A stretch of 64,000 bases of DNA from Pedobacter sp. D749. GTDB taxonomy: Bacteria > Bacteroidota > Bacteroidia > Sphingobacteriales > Sphingobacteriaceae. The DNA is taken from contig NZ_CP079218.1 in the NCBI RefSeq assembly GCF_019317285.1, forward strand, positions 558,001-622,000. The letters are read 5' to 3'. How positions within the stretch are numbered: position 1 is the first letter of the stretch; each line of letters starts with the position of its first letter. This document shows, piece by piece, positions 46,278-54,945 of this stretch. The translations under genes and the position numbers were made by a program. The notes beneath the pieces are model-generated. The model was not told where the DNA came from and ran no database searches. It saw only the letters and a list, made by a program, of their open reading frames with translations.

Positions 46278-46374
46278 GTCGTCTTCTCGACTGAAGCGTA
46301 GCGAAATGGAGAGATCTATCTAGACAGATTTGGCTTCGCTGAGCCTTCGGGTTCTCGACTGCGTTGTACTCCGA
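46278..46374. repeat. Interspersed repeat, family B, copy 3
   Basis: It starts GTCGTCTTCTCGACTGAAGC and continues AGCGAAATGGAGAGATCTATC, as in the copies at 216 and 315, and ends TCGACTGCGTTGTACTCCGAT. A TTGGCTTCGCTGAGCCTTCG piece is inserted in the middle. Confidence 0.75.
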
Positions 46375-46402
46375 TACATTCTACAAATCTAAATAAAAAG
46401 GG

Positions 46403-46501
46403 TCGTCATTGCGAGGCACGAAGCAATCTTAATGCACATAGCTATTAGCGATCGTTGTAAGATTGCTTCGTCGGCTGAAAAAGCCTTCTCGCAATGACGA
46501 C
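46403..46501. repeat. Interspersed inverted repeat, family C, copy 2
   Basis: It is nearly the reverse complement of 24380-24475, including the centre (ATAGCTATTAGCGATCGTTG) and AAAAAGCCTTCTCGCAATGAC. The outer arms GTCGTCATTGCGAG / CTCGCAATGACGAC pair perfectly. Confidence 0.85.
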
Positions 46502-46674
46502 TTCTCGCATCCTATTATTTCGCTAAAATCCCATTGTCATTTATATTGGTTTTTATGAATAAACTTTTCCTCGAAATAACAATGCTTTTGATTAATTGTG
46601 CATAAAAACCCAAAAAGTCATTTTAGCTAAAACTTATTAATGATTACTTTTATCACTTAGCTATTCTAGTTTAA

Positions 46675-49600
46675 ATGAGTGATCAGGTAACCGCGCATCC
46701 AGTATCAGAACAAAATCCTTACGATTACATCTTAAAAGATTTTAACCTGAAAGATCTGAGTCAGATTGTTATCCTTAAACATTTAAGCGGACTCATTCAT
46801 ACAGATGTTAAAGGTTTTTATCAGTTATTTCCAGAGCAGATTGAAATCGATTTTGCAGCTTTTAGCGATGAAGCTTCTGGATTATCTTTTCCAATTGTTC
46901 AGGTTCAGCAGCACCCCAACTCCGTAAAACTTTCTTGTCGTTGCACTACACCGAAGCATAAATTGTGTGAGCACCAGGCAAGGGTTTTATACAATATCCT
47001 GCAACGGCAGGATTTGCTTATTTTTTTCGACAGTAATCTGCGGAAACAAAAGCTTGCCAAAATTGCGATCGATTATGGATTGGAAAAAGAAGAGAATCTT
47101 GATCTTCTTTTTAATCTCCGCTACGAAAACGACCAGGTAGCTATCCACCCAAAAATGGACGCCCTCCAGCCATTCAATAAAGAAGTCCAGCAAAATTTAC
47201 AGGAACTTTTACTTCCGGCTAAAGCCAAAATAAAAGTACAGGCTAAAAACGACCCAGGTAAAATGATCCTGGTTTTTGGGCAACACCGCTATTACAACAA
47301 TTTAACGATCGAATTATTTGAAGCCGAAACCACTAAAAGTGGCAAGGTTAAAAATCCTATAAAAGGAATTAATCCGGCTGATTTGCTCTTTAAAACAAAT
47401 GATAACGATCAGGTGAAATTTTATAGCGGTATTACTACTTTTCAGCAGAATTACAATAATGATCAAAGCGAGGTAGAGATTGAAGCCTTAAAAGCGATCG
47501 TTAAAAATCCTCAACAGATTCCTTTTTACCTGCAGGATAGTAAACAGTCTGGGGCTATTCAAGCGTCGACCATTACGGCGGTTGATGCACATTTATTGGA
47601 GGTAGATCTGCATCTTTCGGTAAACCAGCGTGATGATTATTATGAAATTACAGGTCGATTGATCATCGAAGGCAAATCATACGAACTGGAGAACCTGGTA
47701 TTAGTACACCAGTATTTTGTTAAACTTAACAATCAGCTTTATCTAATTGGCAGGCTGGATTTTCTACGCGTAATTGGTTTTTTCAAAAAGCAAAGCAACA
47801 GGTTAATCCTGCATAAAACCAAATATCCGGAGTTTCAAAAAGTTATTCTGGTGCCTTTAGAAGGAAGTATCCATGTCGATTATTCTTATTTGAAACCGGC
47901 AACCAAAGGCCAGATCGAAGAAAAAGGTTTCGATCTCGAAAATGAACAGTTGATCTATCTTTCAGAATCAGAAGATTATATCCTCCTTACACCGGTAATG
48001 CGTTATGGGAGCATGGAAATACCTGTGCTGTCTAAAAAGAAAATCCAGGCGCAGGATAAATTGGGCAATCTCTTTACCTTACATCGTGACGAAGATGCCG
48101 AATTACAGTTTATCGGGAATGTTTTGAAACAACACCCTTATTTCTATGATCAGGAAACCAACGATTCTTTTTATTTGCACCGTAAAAGGTTTCTGGAAGA
48201 AGCCTGGTTCCTTGATGCTTTTGAGGTATGGCGAAATAAAGGCATCCATATTTTAGGATTTAACCAGCTCAAAAACAATAAACTGAGTGAATTTCAGGCG
48301 AAAATTAATATCGAGGTATTGAGTGGGACAGATTGGTTTGAAACCAAAGTGAAAGTGAAGTTTGGCAAACATCAGGTTGCATTGAAACATTTACATAAAT
48401 CGATCAGAAACAAAAGTAAGTTTGTTACGCTTGATGATGGGACTCAGGGCATACTTCCACATGAATGGATCGAAAAATTTGCTGCTTATTTTAATGCAGG
48501 TGAAGTAACTGATGATGCCATTCTTACACCAAAAATTAAATTTGCTTCTATCAACGAGCTTTATGAAGATGCCTTATTGGATGGTGATGTAAAGAACGAA
48601 TTGAAACTTTACAAGAAGAAATTTGAAGGAAGCAACTCAATTCAGGAGGTAGAGGTGCCAAAAGGTTTAACCGCAACTTTACGGCACTACCAGAAAGACG
48701 GTTTAAACTGGCTCAACTTTTTAGATGATTTTAACTTTGGTTCTTGTTTAGCCGATGACATGGGATTGGGTAAAACCATTCAGGTTCTGGCTTTCATTTT
48801 ATCACAGCGTGAAAAAGTAAAACACAATACAAATCTGGTGGTGGTTCCGGCTTCGTTAATATTTAACTGGAAGGCCGAAGTAGAGAAGTTTACTCCATCT
48901 ATAAAAGTAAAAACCATTTATGCTGGCGAACGGACCAAAACAACTGATACTTTCGACGATTTTGAAATCATTTTAACCTCTTACGGGACGCTGCTTTCTG
49001 ATATCCGTTTCTTAAAAGATTATCGCTTTAATTATATCTTTTTAGATGAATCGCAGTTGATCAAAAACCCGGAATCGCAACGTTATAAAGCAGTTCGGAT
49101 GCTGCAGTCGCGAAATAAGGTAACCATGACAGGAACGCCGATAGAGAACAATACCTTTGATTTATATGGGCAGCTGTCATTCGCTTGTCCGGGTTTATTT
49201 GGCAGTAAACAGCAGTTTGCCGATTTATATTCAACCCCAATCGATCAGTTTAAAGATAGTAGAAGGGCAGAAGAGCTTCAGAAAAAAATACGTCCGTTTA
49301 TTCTCCGCAGGACCAAAGAACAGGTGGCGAAAGAACTTCCCGATAAAACAGAAATAGTGCTGTATTGTGAAATGGGAGCCGAGCAGCGCGAAGTTTACGA
49401 AGCGAACAAAAAAGAAATTCAGGATTTTATTCTGGGCAAACAGGAGGATGAGCTGCCTAAAAGTTCGATGCACGTACTGAAAAGTATTACTACCTTAAGG
49501 CAGATCTGCAATTCGGCTGCCTTACTGGCTGATGGAAAATCGTATTTGCAGGCTTCATCAAAAATTGAGGTGTTAATGGAGCAGATCGGGAGTAAGGCCG

Positions 49601-50058
49601 GCAAGCATAAAATTCTTGTTTTTTCTCAGTTTGTTACCATGCTCGATCTGATTAAAAAGCAATTGGAAAGCAAGGGGATCAGGTATGAATATCTCACCGG
49701 ACAAACACGGAAAAGGGCTGAAGCGGTTGCCTCATTTCAGGAGAATGCCGACATCCCGGTTTTTCTGATCAGTTTAAAAGCTGGCGGAACGGGATTGAAC
49801 CTCACTGAAGCCGATTATGTTTATCTGGTTGACCCATGGTGGAACCCCGCAGTGGAGAACCAGGCAATTGACCGCGCTTACCGGATTGGCCAGCATAAAA
49901 ATGTGATGGCCGTCCGTTTAATCTGCCCTGACACGATTGAAGAAAAAATCATGAAGCTTCAGGCGACGAAAAAAGATCTGGTTAAAGATCTGATCCAGAC
50001 TGAAGGTAGTTTGTTTAAGAATTTAACCAAGAAAGAGTTGTTGGGATTGTTGAGTTAG
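46675..50058 (+). CDS. SNF2-family helicase with SWIM zinc finger
   Basis: An 1127-residue protein. A SWIM-type zinc finger is at residues 88-100 (C-R-C ... C-E-H), followed by a long regulatory region to about 640. The SNF2 motor then starts: LRHYQKDGLNWLNFL, Walker A DMGLGKT near 695, Walker B LDESQ near 791 (S replaces the A of DEAH/DEAQ), TGTPIENN, and the C-terminal helicase motif IDRAYRIGQHKNV. It is a dsDNA translocase that remodels protein-DNA complexes. It is a single gene after a repeat-rich gap; no methylase or nuclease is adjacent, so this is not an obvious defence island. Confidence 0.94.
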   Translation: MSDQVTAHPVSEQNPYDYILKDFNLKDLSQIVILKHLSGLIHTDVKGFYQLFPEQIEIDFAAFSDEASGLSFPIVQVQQHPNSVKLSCRCTTPKHKLCEHQARVLYNILQRQDLLIFFDSNLRKQKLAKIAIDYGLEKEENLDLLFNLRYENDQVAIHPKMDALQPFNKEVQQNLQELLLPAKAKIKVQAKNDPGKMILVFGQHRYYNNLTIELFEAETTKSGKVKNPIKGINPADLLFKTNDNDQVKFYSGITTFQQNYNNDQSEVEIEALKAIVKNPQQIPFYLQDSKQSGAIQASTITAVDAHLLEVDLHLSVNQRDDYYEITGRLIIEGKSYELENLVLVHQYFVKLNNQLYLIGRLDFLRVIGFFKKQSNRLILHKTKYPEFQKVILVPLEGSIHVDYSYLKPATKGQIEEKGFDLENEQLIYLSESEDYILLTPVMRYGSMEIPVLSKKKIQAQDKLGNLFTLHRDEDAELQFIGNVLKQHPYFYDQETNDSFYLHRKRFLEEAWFLDAFEVWRNKGIHILGFNQLKNNKLSEFQAKINIEVLSGTDWFETKVKVKFGKHQVALKHLHKSIRNKSKFVTLDDGTQGILPHEWIEKFAAYFNAGEVTDDAILTPKIKFASINELYEDALLDGDVKNELKLYKKKFEGSNSIQEVEVPKGLTATLRHYQKDGLNWLNFLDDFNFGSCLADDMGLGKTIQVLAFILSQREKVKHNTNLVVVPASLIFNWKAEVEKFTPSIKVKTIYAGERTKTTDTFDDFEIILTSYGTLLSDIRFLKDYRFNYIFLDESQLIKNPESQRYKAVRMLQSRNKVTMTGTPIENNTFDLYGQLSFACPGLFGSKQQFADLYSTPIDQFKDSRRAEELQKKIRPFILRRTKEQVAKELPDKTEIVLYCEMGAEQREVYEANKKEIQDFILGKQEDELPKSSMHVLKSITTLRQICNSAALLADGKSYLQASSKIEVLMEQIGSKAGKHKILVFSQFVTMLDLIKKQLESKGIRYEYLTGQTRKRAEAVASFQENADIPVFLISLKAGGTGLNLTEADYVYLVDPWWNPAVENQAIDRAYRIGQHKNVMAVRLICPDTIEEKIMKLQATKKDLVKDLIQTEGSLFKNLTKKELLGLLS

Positions 50059-50067
50059 TCTAATCTT

Positions 50068-50206
50068 GTCATTGCGAGGCACGAAGATAACCGAACAAAG
50101 CGAGCTCATGAATGCCTTTAAAAACAACTGCACAGATGAATAATCTTAATGCGATCGCTTAACCCATAGTAGTAAGATTGCTTCGTCGTTCCTCCTCGCA
50201 ATGACG
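50068..50206. repeat. Interspersed inverted repeat, family C, copy 3 (expanded)
   Basis: Outer arms GTCATTGCGAGG / CCTCGCAATGAC and the inner AGTAAGATTGCTTCGTCG block match family C. The middle is replaced by about 45 bp of unrelated sequence (ATAACCGAACAAAGCGAGCT...). Confidence 0.75.
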
Positions 50207-50216
50207 AAGCAATAAA

Positions 50217-51038
50217 TTAAATCCCTACCTCAAACGTATAACCCAAAAATTCAGGTACATTAATGCTCTCTACAATTTTCCAATCCTTCTTTTCTGTAAT
50301 AAAATTGGGTTCAGCAAGGCCTGTTGATTTAGCTGCATTAATGTAAAAGTCCATTTTTGCAGGGTGGTCTGGTGAGCAGGCATTATAGGTTCTGCCGAAT
50401 GCCTGTTTTTCCAAAAGTTTTACTGCAAGGCCTATCGCATCTGTTTGATGAATCAGGTTTACTGGGGCTAAACCATTCGGCACATTACTTTTTCCGGCAA
50501 AAAATCTGCCAGGGTTACGATCAGGACCAATTAAGCCTGCAAAGCGGATCACGGTGTAGTCTTCTGGAAAAAGTTCCTTAAATCGTATTTCAGCAGCTAG
50601 CACAACTTTTCCCGAATCTGTATCTGGATCTGTTTCGCTAGTTTCATTTACTGTTTTGTTTTCATCAGCATAAACACTGGTCGAACTGATCAACACCACG
50701 TGTTTTGATTTATCTTTTGCGGCTGCTAAAATTGAGTTAACCTTTTGAGGATAATCAAGAAGTTCAGTCGAACTGCGCTTTGGTGGAATGCAGATAAACA
50801 ATACATCTGCATCAAAAAAATCAGGATCTGCTGTGATCTGATCAGTCGTAAAATTGATCAGAAACGGCTGAATACCTTCCGCTGAAAGTTTTGATAACTT
50901 TTCTGGAGTTGTGGTAGAGCCTTTAACCTGATAAGACAATTGAATCAATTTTCGGGCGAATGCCAGACCAAACCAGCCGCAACCTAAAATAGATATGGTT
51001 TTAACACTGTTTTTATATGTTTTATTATCTTGAATCAT
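50217..51038 (-). CDS. NAD(P)-binding epimerase-like protein (YeeZ type)
   Basis: A 273-residue Rossmann-fold protein: GCGWFGLAFARKL gives the GxGxxG nucleotide motif at residues about 19-25, and the strand LISSTSVYADENK matches the extended-SDR S-Y region. The middle VIRFAGLIGPDRNPGRFFAG and the PNGLAPVNLIHQTDAIG helix resemble YeeZ/NAD-epimerase-like proteins. The substrate is unknown. It converges on the SNF2 gene and is followed upstream by tdk on the same strand, about 125 bp apart. Confidence 0.88.
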   Translation of the reverse strand: MIQDNKTYKNSVKTISILGCGWFGLAFARKLIQLSYQVKGSTTTPEKLSKLSAEGIQPFLINFTTDQITADPDFFDADVLFICIPPKRSSTELLDYPQKVNSILAAAKDKSKHVVLISSTSVYADENKTVNETSETDPDTDSGKVVLAAEIRFKELFPEDYTVIRFAGLIGPDRNPGRFFAGKSNVPNGLAPVNLIHQTDAIGLAVKLLEKQAFGRTYNACSPDHPAKMDFYINAAKSTGLAEPNFITEKKDWKIVESINVPEFLGYTFEVGI

Positions 51039-51164
51039 TTGTGCTAAGATAAACAGTTGGCTTTATAATTTGCTGTGATTCATGTCAATTCTGATTTTGA
51101 TACATGCTTTGCATATAAACAATATCAAAAAATATTAGCTTTTATAAAGATTAATCAATAATGG

Positions 51165-51746
51165 CTATCCCTTGTCCAGATTGTAACAGGCCCTGCAACG
51201 TGGCTCGTAACTTTCCTTTTCGCCTAATAAAACCGTAGCTTCATCGGCAACTGTTCGGTAACTGAATAGGGCAGGGTTACCACAACAAACACAAACTGCA
51301 TTTACTTTGGTAACATGCTCTGCAATGGCCATTAAGGCAGGCATTGGTCCAAAAGGTTTACCTGTAAAATCCATATCGAGGCCGGCAACAATAACGCGTA
51401 TTCCCCTAAGGGCTAGTTTATTGCAAACATCAGGTAGTTCATTGTCAAAAAACTGAGCCTCATCTATACCCACCACCTGTGTGTTGGTGCCCAGTAGTAA
51501 AATGGCCGAAGCGCTATCAACAGGGGTAGAGTTTATTGAATTTAAATCGTGCGAAACTACGGCAGTTTCATGGTAGCGGGTATCGGTGCGGGGTTTAAAA
51601 ATTTCGACATTCAGTTTAGCAATCTGGGCTCTTTTTAACCTGCGGATCAGTTCTTCCGTTTTACCGGAAAACATAGAGCCACATACTACTTCTATACTTC
51701 CCGAAAATTCGCCCCTTCTTCTAAAATTTTGTTCGCTAAATAACAT
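51165..51746 (-). CDS. tdk: Thymidine kinase (type II)
   Basis: A 193-residue protein. The P-loop is GSMFSGKT at residues 23-30, the Walker [10 protein letters not shown] at about 93-101, the lasso region [13 protein letters not shown], and two zinc-binding CxxC pairs are CVCCGN and CRAC. It phosphorylates thymidine to dTMP in the pyrimidine salvage pathway. The type II fold with zinc matches the length of the family (about 190). No neighbouring nucleotide-salvage gene is present. The start ATG 51746 agrees with the conserved N-terminus. Confidence 0.96.
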   Translation of the reverse strand: MLFSEQNFRRRGEFSGSIEVVCGSMFSGKTEELIRRLKRAQIAKLNVEIFKPRTDTRYHETAVVSHDLNSINSTPVDSASAILLLGTNTQVVGIDEAQFFDNELPDVCNKLALRGIRVIVAGLDMDFTGKPFGPMPALMAIAEHVTKVNAVCVCCGNPALFSYRTVADEATVLLGEKESYEPRCRACYNLDKG

Positions 51747-51869
51747 GCCTGTTTTTTTATTCCCCTATATCCGTTCTATAATTTTTAAACCGAACAAATA
51801 TGAGAATTATGTGTTATTTTTGAACACATAGTTACCAACATAAATCGACTAAAATTTCGTTTTAATTTT

Positions 51870-53063
51870 ATGATGAACCAACAGGATATTTTTAGAAAGA
51901 TCGGCAGCATTTTAGCAGAATTAAATGAGCAATACCAATTTTTAGCTCAAAATCCTCAACAATTAAATGATTTGGAGCTGGAGCTTTTTCTCGCTAATGC
52001 CAATTTCCTTTCTGATCATGTTAATATCGTCAAAAAATTGAATGCTACATCAGAACATAAGCCAGCTGAAGCCGGAAACCATACGTTATTAGCCGAACAG
52101 AATACCATTATACTGCCAGAAGCTGAAAAAAATTATGCAGCAGATGATGAGTGTTTCGATCCGCAGGAACTGGAAGAAGTAGTAACAGCCGAGGAAGAGG
52201 AAGAACGTGTGGATGTAAAGCCTGAACAGGAGCTACTGGACGATGAAAGGATTGAAGAAGAAAAAGCTACTTCGATTTTGGATAAAGATTTCTTTAAACC
52301 CGACCAGGACGACCATACTTTTGAGTTTGTACTGGGTACACATGATGAAAATGATCAGTTCGATTATGAAGCAAAATCTGTCGAAGAAATTTTCGATCGT
52401 CCGTTAAGTACAGAAGAAGCAGAGATTTTAGCACGTAAAAAAATAATTCATGAGAAGGAAGAAGCTTCAGCTCTTCAGGAGGAACCTCTGCCAACTGAAG
52501 AAGATGAAATTGGTCCGGAGCCTTTTTTAATTCCACATGAAGAAGAATCGCCTGAAATAATTGCGGATGAAGCGCCTGTTATGGCTACTTATGTAGAAGA
52601 GCCTATGCCAGTAGCTGCTGCTAATGAGCCTATTGAGGCACTGAAGGATATGAAACTGGATGAGCCAATTATTTCACCGCCCGTTGAGCAGGAGCGTCCA
52701 TTATTTACCCCTGAAGCAGTTCCTGTAAAACCAGCTCCACAACCCGAAGCAGCTAAGCCTGCTCCAAGTTTAAACGACTTATTGGCCAAAACAAACAGCC
52801 AGAATAATGAGCCTGTTAAAGCACCTATCGCCGATTTAAAACAGGCGATTAGTTTAAATGAAAAGTTACTTTTTGTCAAAGATCTTTTTAATGGATATAA
52901 TCTGGCCTATTCGGAAGTAATTGATATCATTAATAAGATGAACAGCTTCGAAGCCGCAGATAGTTACCTGCAGCACAATTATGCAGCGAAAAATAACTGG
53001 GCCAATAAACAAGCCACTGTTGATCAGTTTTATGAGCTGCTTAATAGGAGGTTTAGTAAGTAG
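51870..53063 (+). CDS. Acidic hypothetical protein with conserved C-terminal helical domain
   Basis: A 397-residue protein, divergent from tdk. Residues 1-70 form helices (DIFRKIGSILAELNEQYQFL, LELELFLANANFLSDHV). Residues 75-320 are extremely acidic and Pro-rich, probably disordered (for example EEVVTAEEEEERVDVKPEQE). The last 75 residues (AISLNEKLLFVKDLFNGYNLAYSE ... YLQHNYAAKNNWANKQATVDQF) look like a well-folded helical domain that I recall from many Bacteroidota hypothetical proteins. There is no enzymatic motif. A structural or scaffold role is possible but unproven. Confidence 0.82.
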   Translation: MMNQQDIFRKIGSILAELNEQYQFLAQNPQQLNDLELELFLANANFLSDHVNIVKKLNATSEHKPAEAGNHTLLAEQNTIILPEAEKNYAADDECFDPQELEEVVTAEEEEERVDVKPEQELLDDERIEEEKATSILDKDFFKPDQDDHTFEFVLGTHDENDQFDYEAKSVEEIFDRPLSTEEAEILARKKIIHEKEEASALQEEPLPTEEDEIGPEPFLIPHEEESPEIIADEAPVMATYVEEPMPVAAANEPIEALKDMKLDEPIISPPVEQERPLFTPEAVPVKPAPQPEAAKPAPSLNDLLAKTNSQNNEPVKAPIADLKQAISLNEKLLFVKDLFNGYNLAYSEVIDIINKMNSFEAADSYLQHNYAAKNNWANKQATVDQFYELLNRRFSK

Positions 53064-53679
53064 GTCGGGGGGCGATAAGTGTTTGGGATAGCGTAATATT
53101 ACGTTCCTTATATCACTAATTTGGTCGTCATACTGAACTTAGTTTCAGGATCTATTATGCATCGCCTTCGTTTATAATGAGGATGCATGAGATTGGCATT
53201 CGTAATGTCGTAACAAAATCTATTCAGAATCACTCATTCAGATTCTGAAATAAATTCAGGATGACGTTACGCGAGGGCATCGTCTTTGTTTCTAATGCTG
53301 ATAAGAACAAAAACAATTTTGTTTTTTTGATTAGGAAATGAAAGTTTAGTGTTTCACGGCTGCTGTAGCCCCGCCATCATTTCAATCTTTTTGCGAAAGG
53401 TGCTGCCCAATATGAATATGGCTGCTCCAAAAAGTATTTTCATTTTTGTCGGGTTTATTAACCCAGAATAGTAGCACAGAATTGCCCACCTAAACCCGAT
53501 AAAAGCGAACACGCAGTAAAGCGTTTAGCGGGAACAGGCAATAATTTGAATACAGGTTTTGCTTTCCAAAAAATATCAATATCTCCTATTTTGATGATGT
53601 GAGGCAAAAATCCTTAAATAACCTCACGGATAACATTCCAGGTATTGACTCCGGACTAAAGACTTCGAACCCCCGACTC
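53064..53679. other. Non-coding gap with repeats and a possible small ORF
   Basis: About 615 bp. A palindromic unit spans 53126-53266 (outer arms CGTCAT..CTGAA / TTCAGGATGACG), with the family G copy (53160-53212) inside. On the minus strand 53443-53354 an ATG opens a 29-codon frame encoding a hydrophobic peptide (MKILFGAAIFILGSTFRKK). It is too short for confidence. A TAAACCCGATAAAAGCG and GCGGGAACAGGCAAT block follows at about 53492-53545. Confidence 0.6.
53126..53266. repeat. Composite repeat with family D arms and family G core
   Basis: The left arm CGTCATACTGAACTTAGTTT and the right arm GATTCTGAAATAAATTCAGG ATGACG are inverted relative to each other. The same right arm is in the 83-bp repeat at 36867. 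The inner CCTTCGTTTATAATGAGGATG segment equals family G at 42434. Confidence 0.65.
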
Positions 53680-54945
53680 TTAAATAAATCCCATCCGGTT
53701 AGAATCGAGCTTTAAAAAGATAAACACCAGGATCGTAAAGCTCCATAATGACGAACCACCATAGCTAATAAATGGTAGCGGAATCCCGATTACCGGAATA
53801 ATACCAATGGTCATCCCGATATTGATGAATACGTGGAAAAAGAGGATGCAGGCCACACTGTAGCCATAAACCCTCGAGAAGGTAGACCGCTGCCTTTCTG
53901 CCAGATTGATCAATCTCAATAATAAAAACATATACAAGCCGATTACAACTGAACAACCTACAAAGCCCCATTCTTCGCCAATAGTAGAAAATATAAAGTC
54001 GGTACTTTGAGCGGGTACATAACCATATTTTGTTTGGGTACCCTGTAAAAACCCGCGACCGGTTGCCTGGCCTGAACCAATGGCAATCTGCGATTGGATT
54101 ACATTATAACCCGCGCCCTTATTATCGGCTTTAAGGCCTAACATCAACTCAATACGGCTACGCTGATGTGGTGCCAAAACTTTTTCGTAGGCAATTTTAA
54201 CCACAAATAAATAAGCAATGGCGATAATGGTTACCAGTACGGTAGAAATAATGATTTTCTGTTTTCGCCTGTTATTGTATATGAAAAGTCCGCCAATAGT
54301 AGTTAGGATAAGAATCAGGATGTAAGTTGGTACCAGAAAATCGGCAACAAACAGTACAATCATCCCCAAGAAAATCAACAGGAAATAGCCGGATAAGCCC
54401 TCCCGGTATAAAGGGAACATAAAGGCCAGGAAAACCAGTGCAGAACCCGTATCGGGTTGCAGCATGATCAATAAAAGTGGTGCTACTACAATCAATCCGG
54501 CAATTACAATTGATTTAATATCCCTGAATTTTGGATTGAAAGTGCTCACATACCTGGCTAAAAGTAAGGCTGTACCAAATTTGGCAAACTCTGAAGGCTG
54601 TAGCCTGAATGATCCTATGGGTATCCAGGCCTGGTTTCCACCTACATTCCTTCCTACAAAGAGCACCACAACCAGCAGAAAAAGGGTAGCGCCGTAAATA
54701 AAGGGTGCAAATACGTTAAATAGCCTCCCGTCGAACAATAAAATCGATAAACCCAATATCAGCCCGGTAATTGCATAAATTAACTGTTTTCCGTAACTGC
54801 TTGCAAAATCGAAAGTGGTTGCACCTTCGTGATGTGGAATGGAGGCATAAACATTGATAAACCCAATGGCGCATAAAGCAATGTAGATTAAAACAGTAAT
54901 CCAATCTACATTAAAAAAGAAACGATTTCCCTGTTGCTGGATCAT
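53680..54945 (-). CDS. rodA: Rod-shape peptidoglycan polymerase RodA (SEDS)
   Basis: A 421-residue protein with about ten membrane helices. The SEDS signatures are GGNQAWIPIGSFRLQPSEFAKFG and GIPLPFISYGGSSL at the end. Together with PBP2 it polymerises lipid II in elongation. It is the last gene of the mreB-rodA cluster and overlaps mrdA by 4 bp (ATGA). A short tail GFI ends it, with the stop at 53680. Confidence 0.96.
   Translation of the reverse strand: MIQQQGNRFFFNVDWITVLIYIALCAIGFINVYASIPHHEGATTFDFASSYGKQLIYAITGLILGLSILLFDGRLFNVFAPFIYGATLFLLVVVLFVGRNVGGNQAWIPIGSFRLQPSEFAKFGTALLLARYVSTFNPKFRDIKSIVIAGLIVVAPLLLIMLQPDTGSALVFLAFMFPLYREGLSGYFLLIFLGMIVLFVADFLVPTYILILILTTIGGLFIYNNRRKQKIIISTVLVTIIAIAYLFVVKIAYEKVLAPHQRSRIELMLGLKADNKGAGYNVIQSQIAIGSGQATGRGFLQGTQTKYGYVPAQSTDFIFSTIGEEWGFVGCSVVIGLYMFLLLRLINLAERQRSTFSRVYGYSVACILFFHVFINIGMTIGIIPVIGIPLPFISYGGSSLWSFTILVFIFLKLDSNRMGFI

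Larger units (their letters stand above)
46269..46674. other. Non-coding gap with family B and C repeats
   Basis: About 400 bp between the rha regulator and the SNF2 gene. It contains one family B element (46278-46374) and one complete family C element (46403-46501), back to back. The last 170 bp is AT-rich and presumably carries the SNF2 promoter. Confidence 0.75.

Noticed and set aside
46675..50058. SNF2 helicase considered as part of a defence island
   Set aside because: Its neighbours are the rhamnose operon, a Rossmann-fold protein and tdk; no nuclease, methylase or other phage-defence gene is adjacent.
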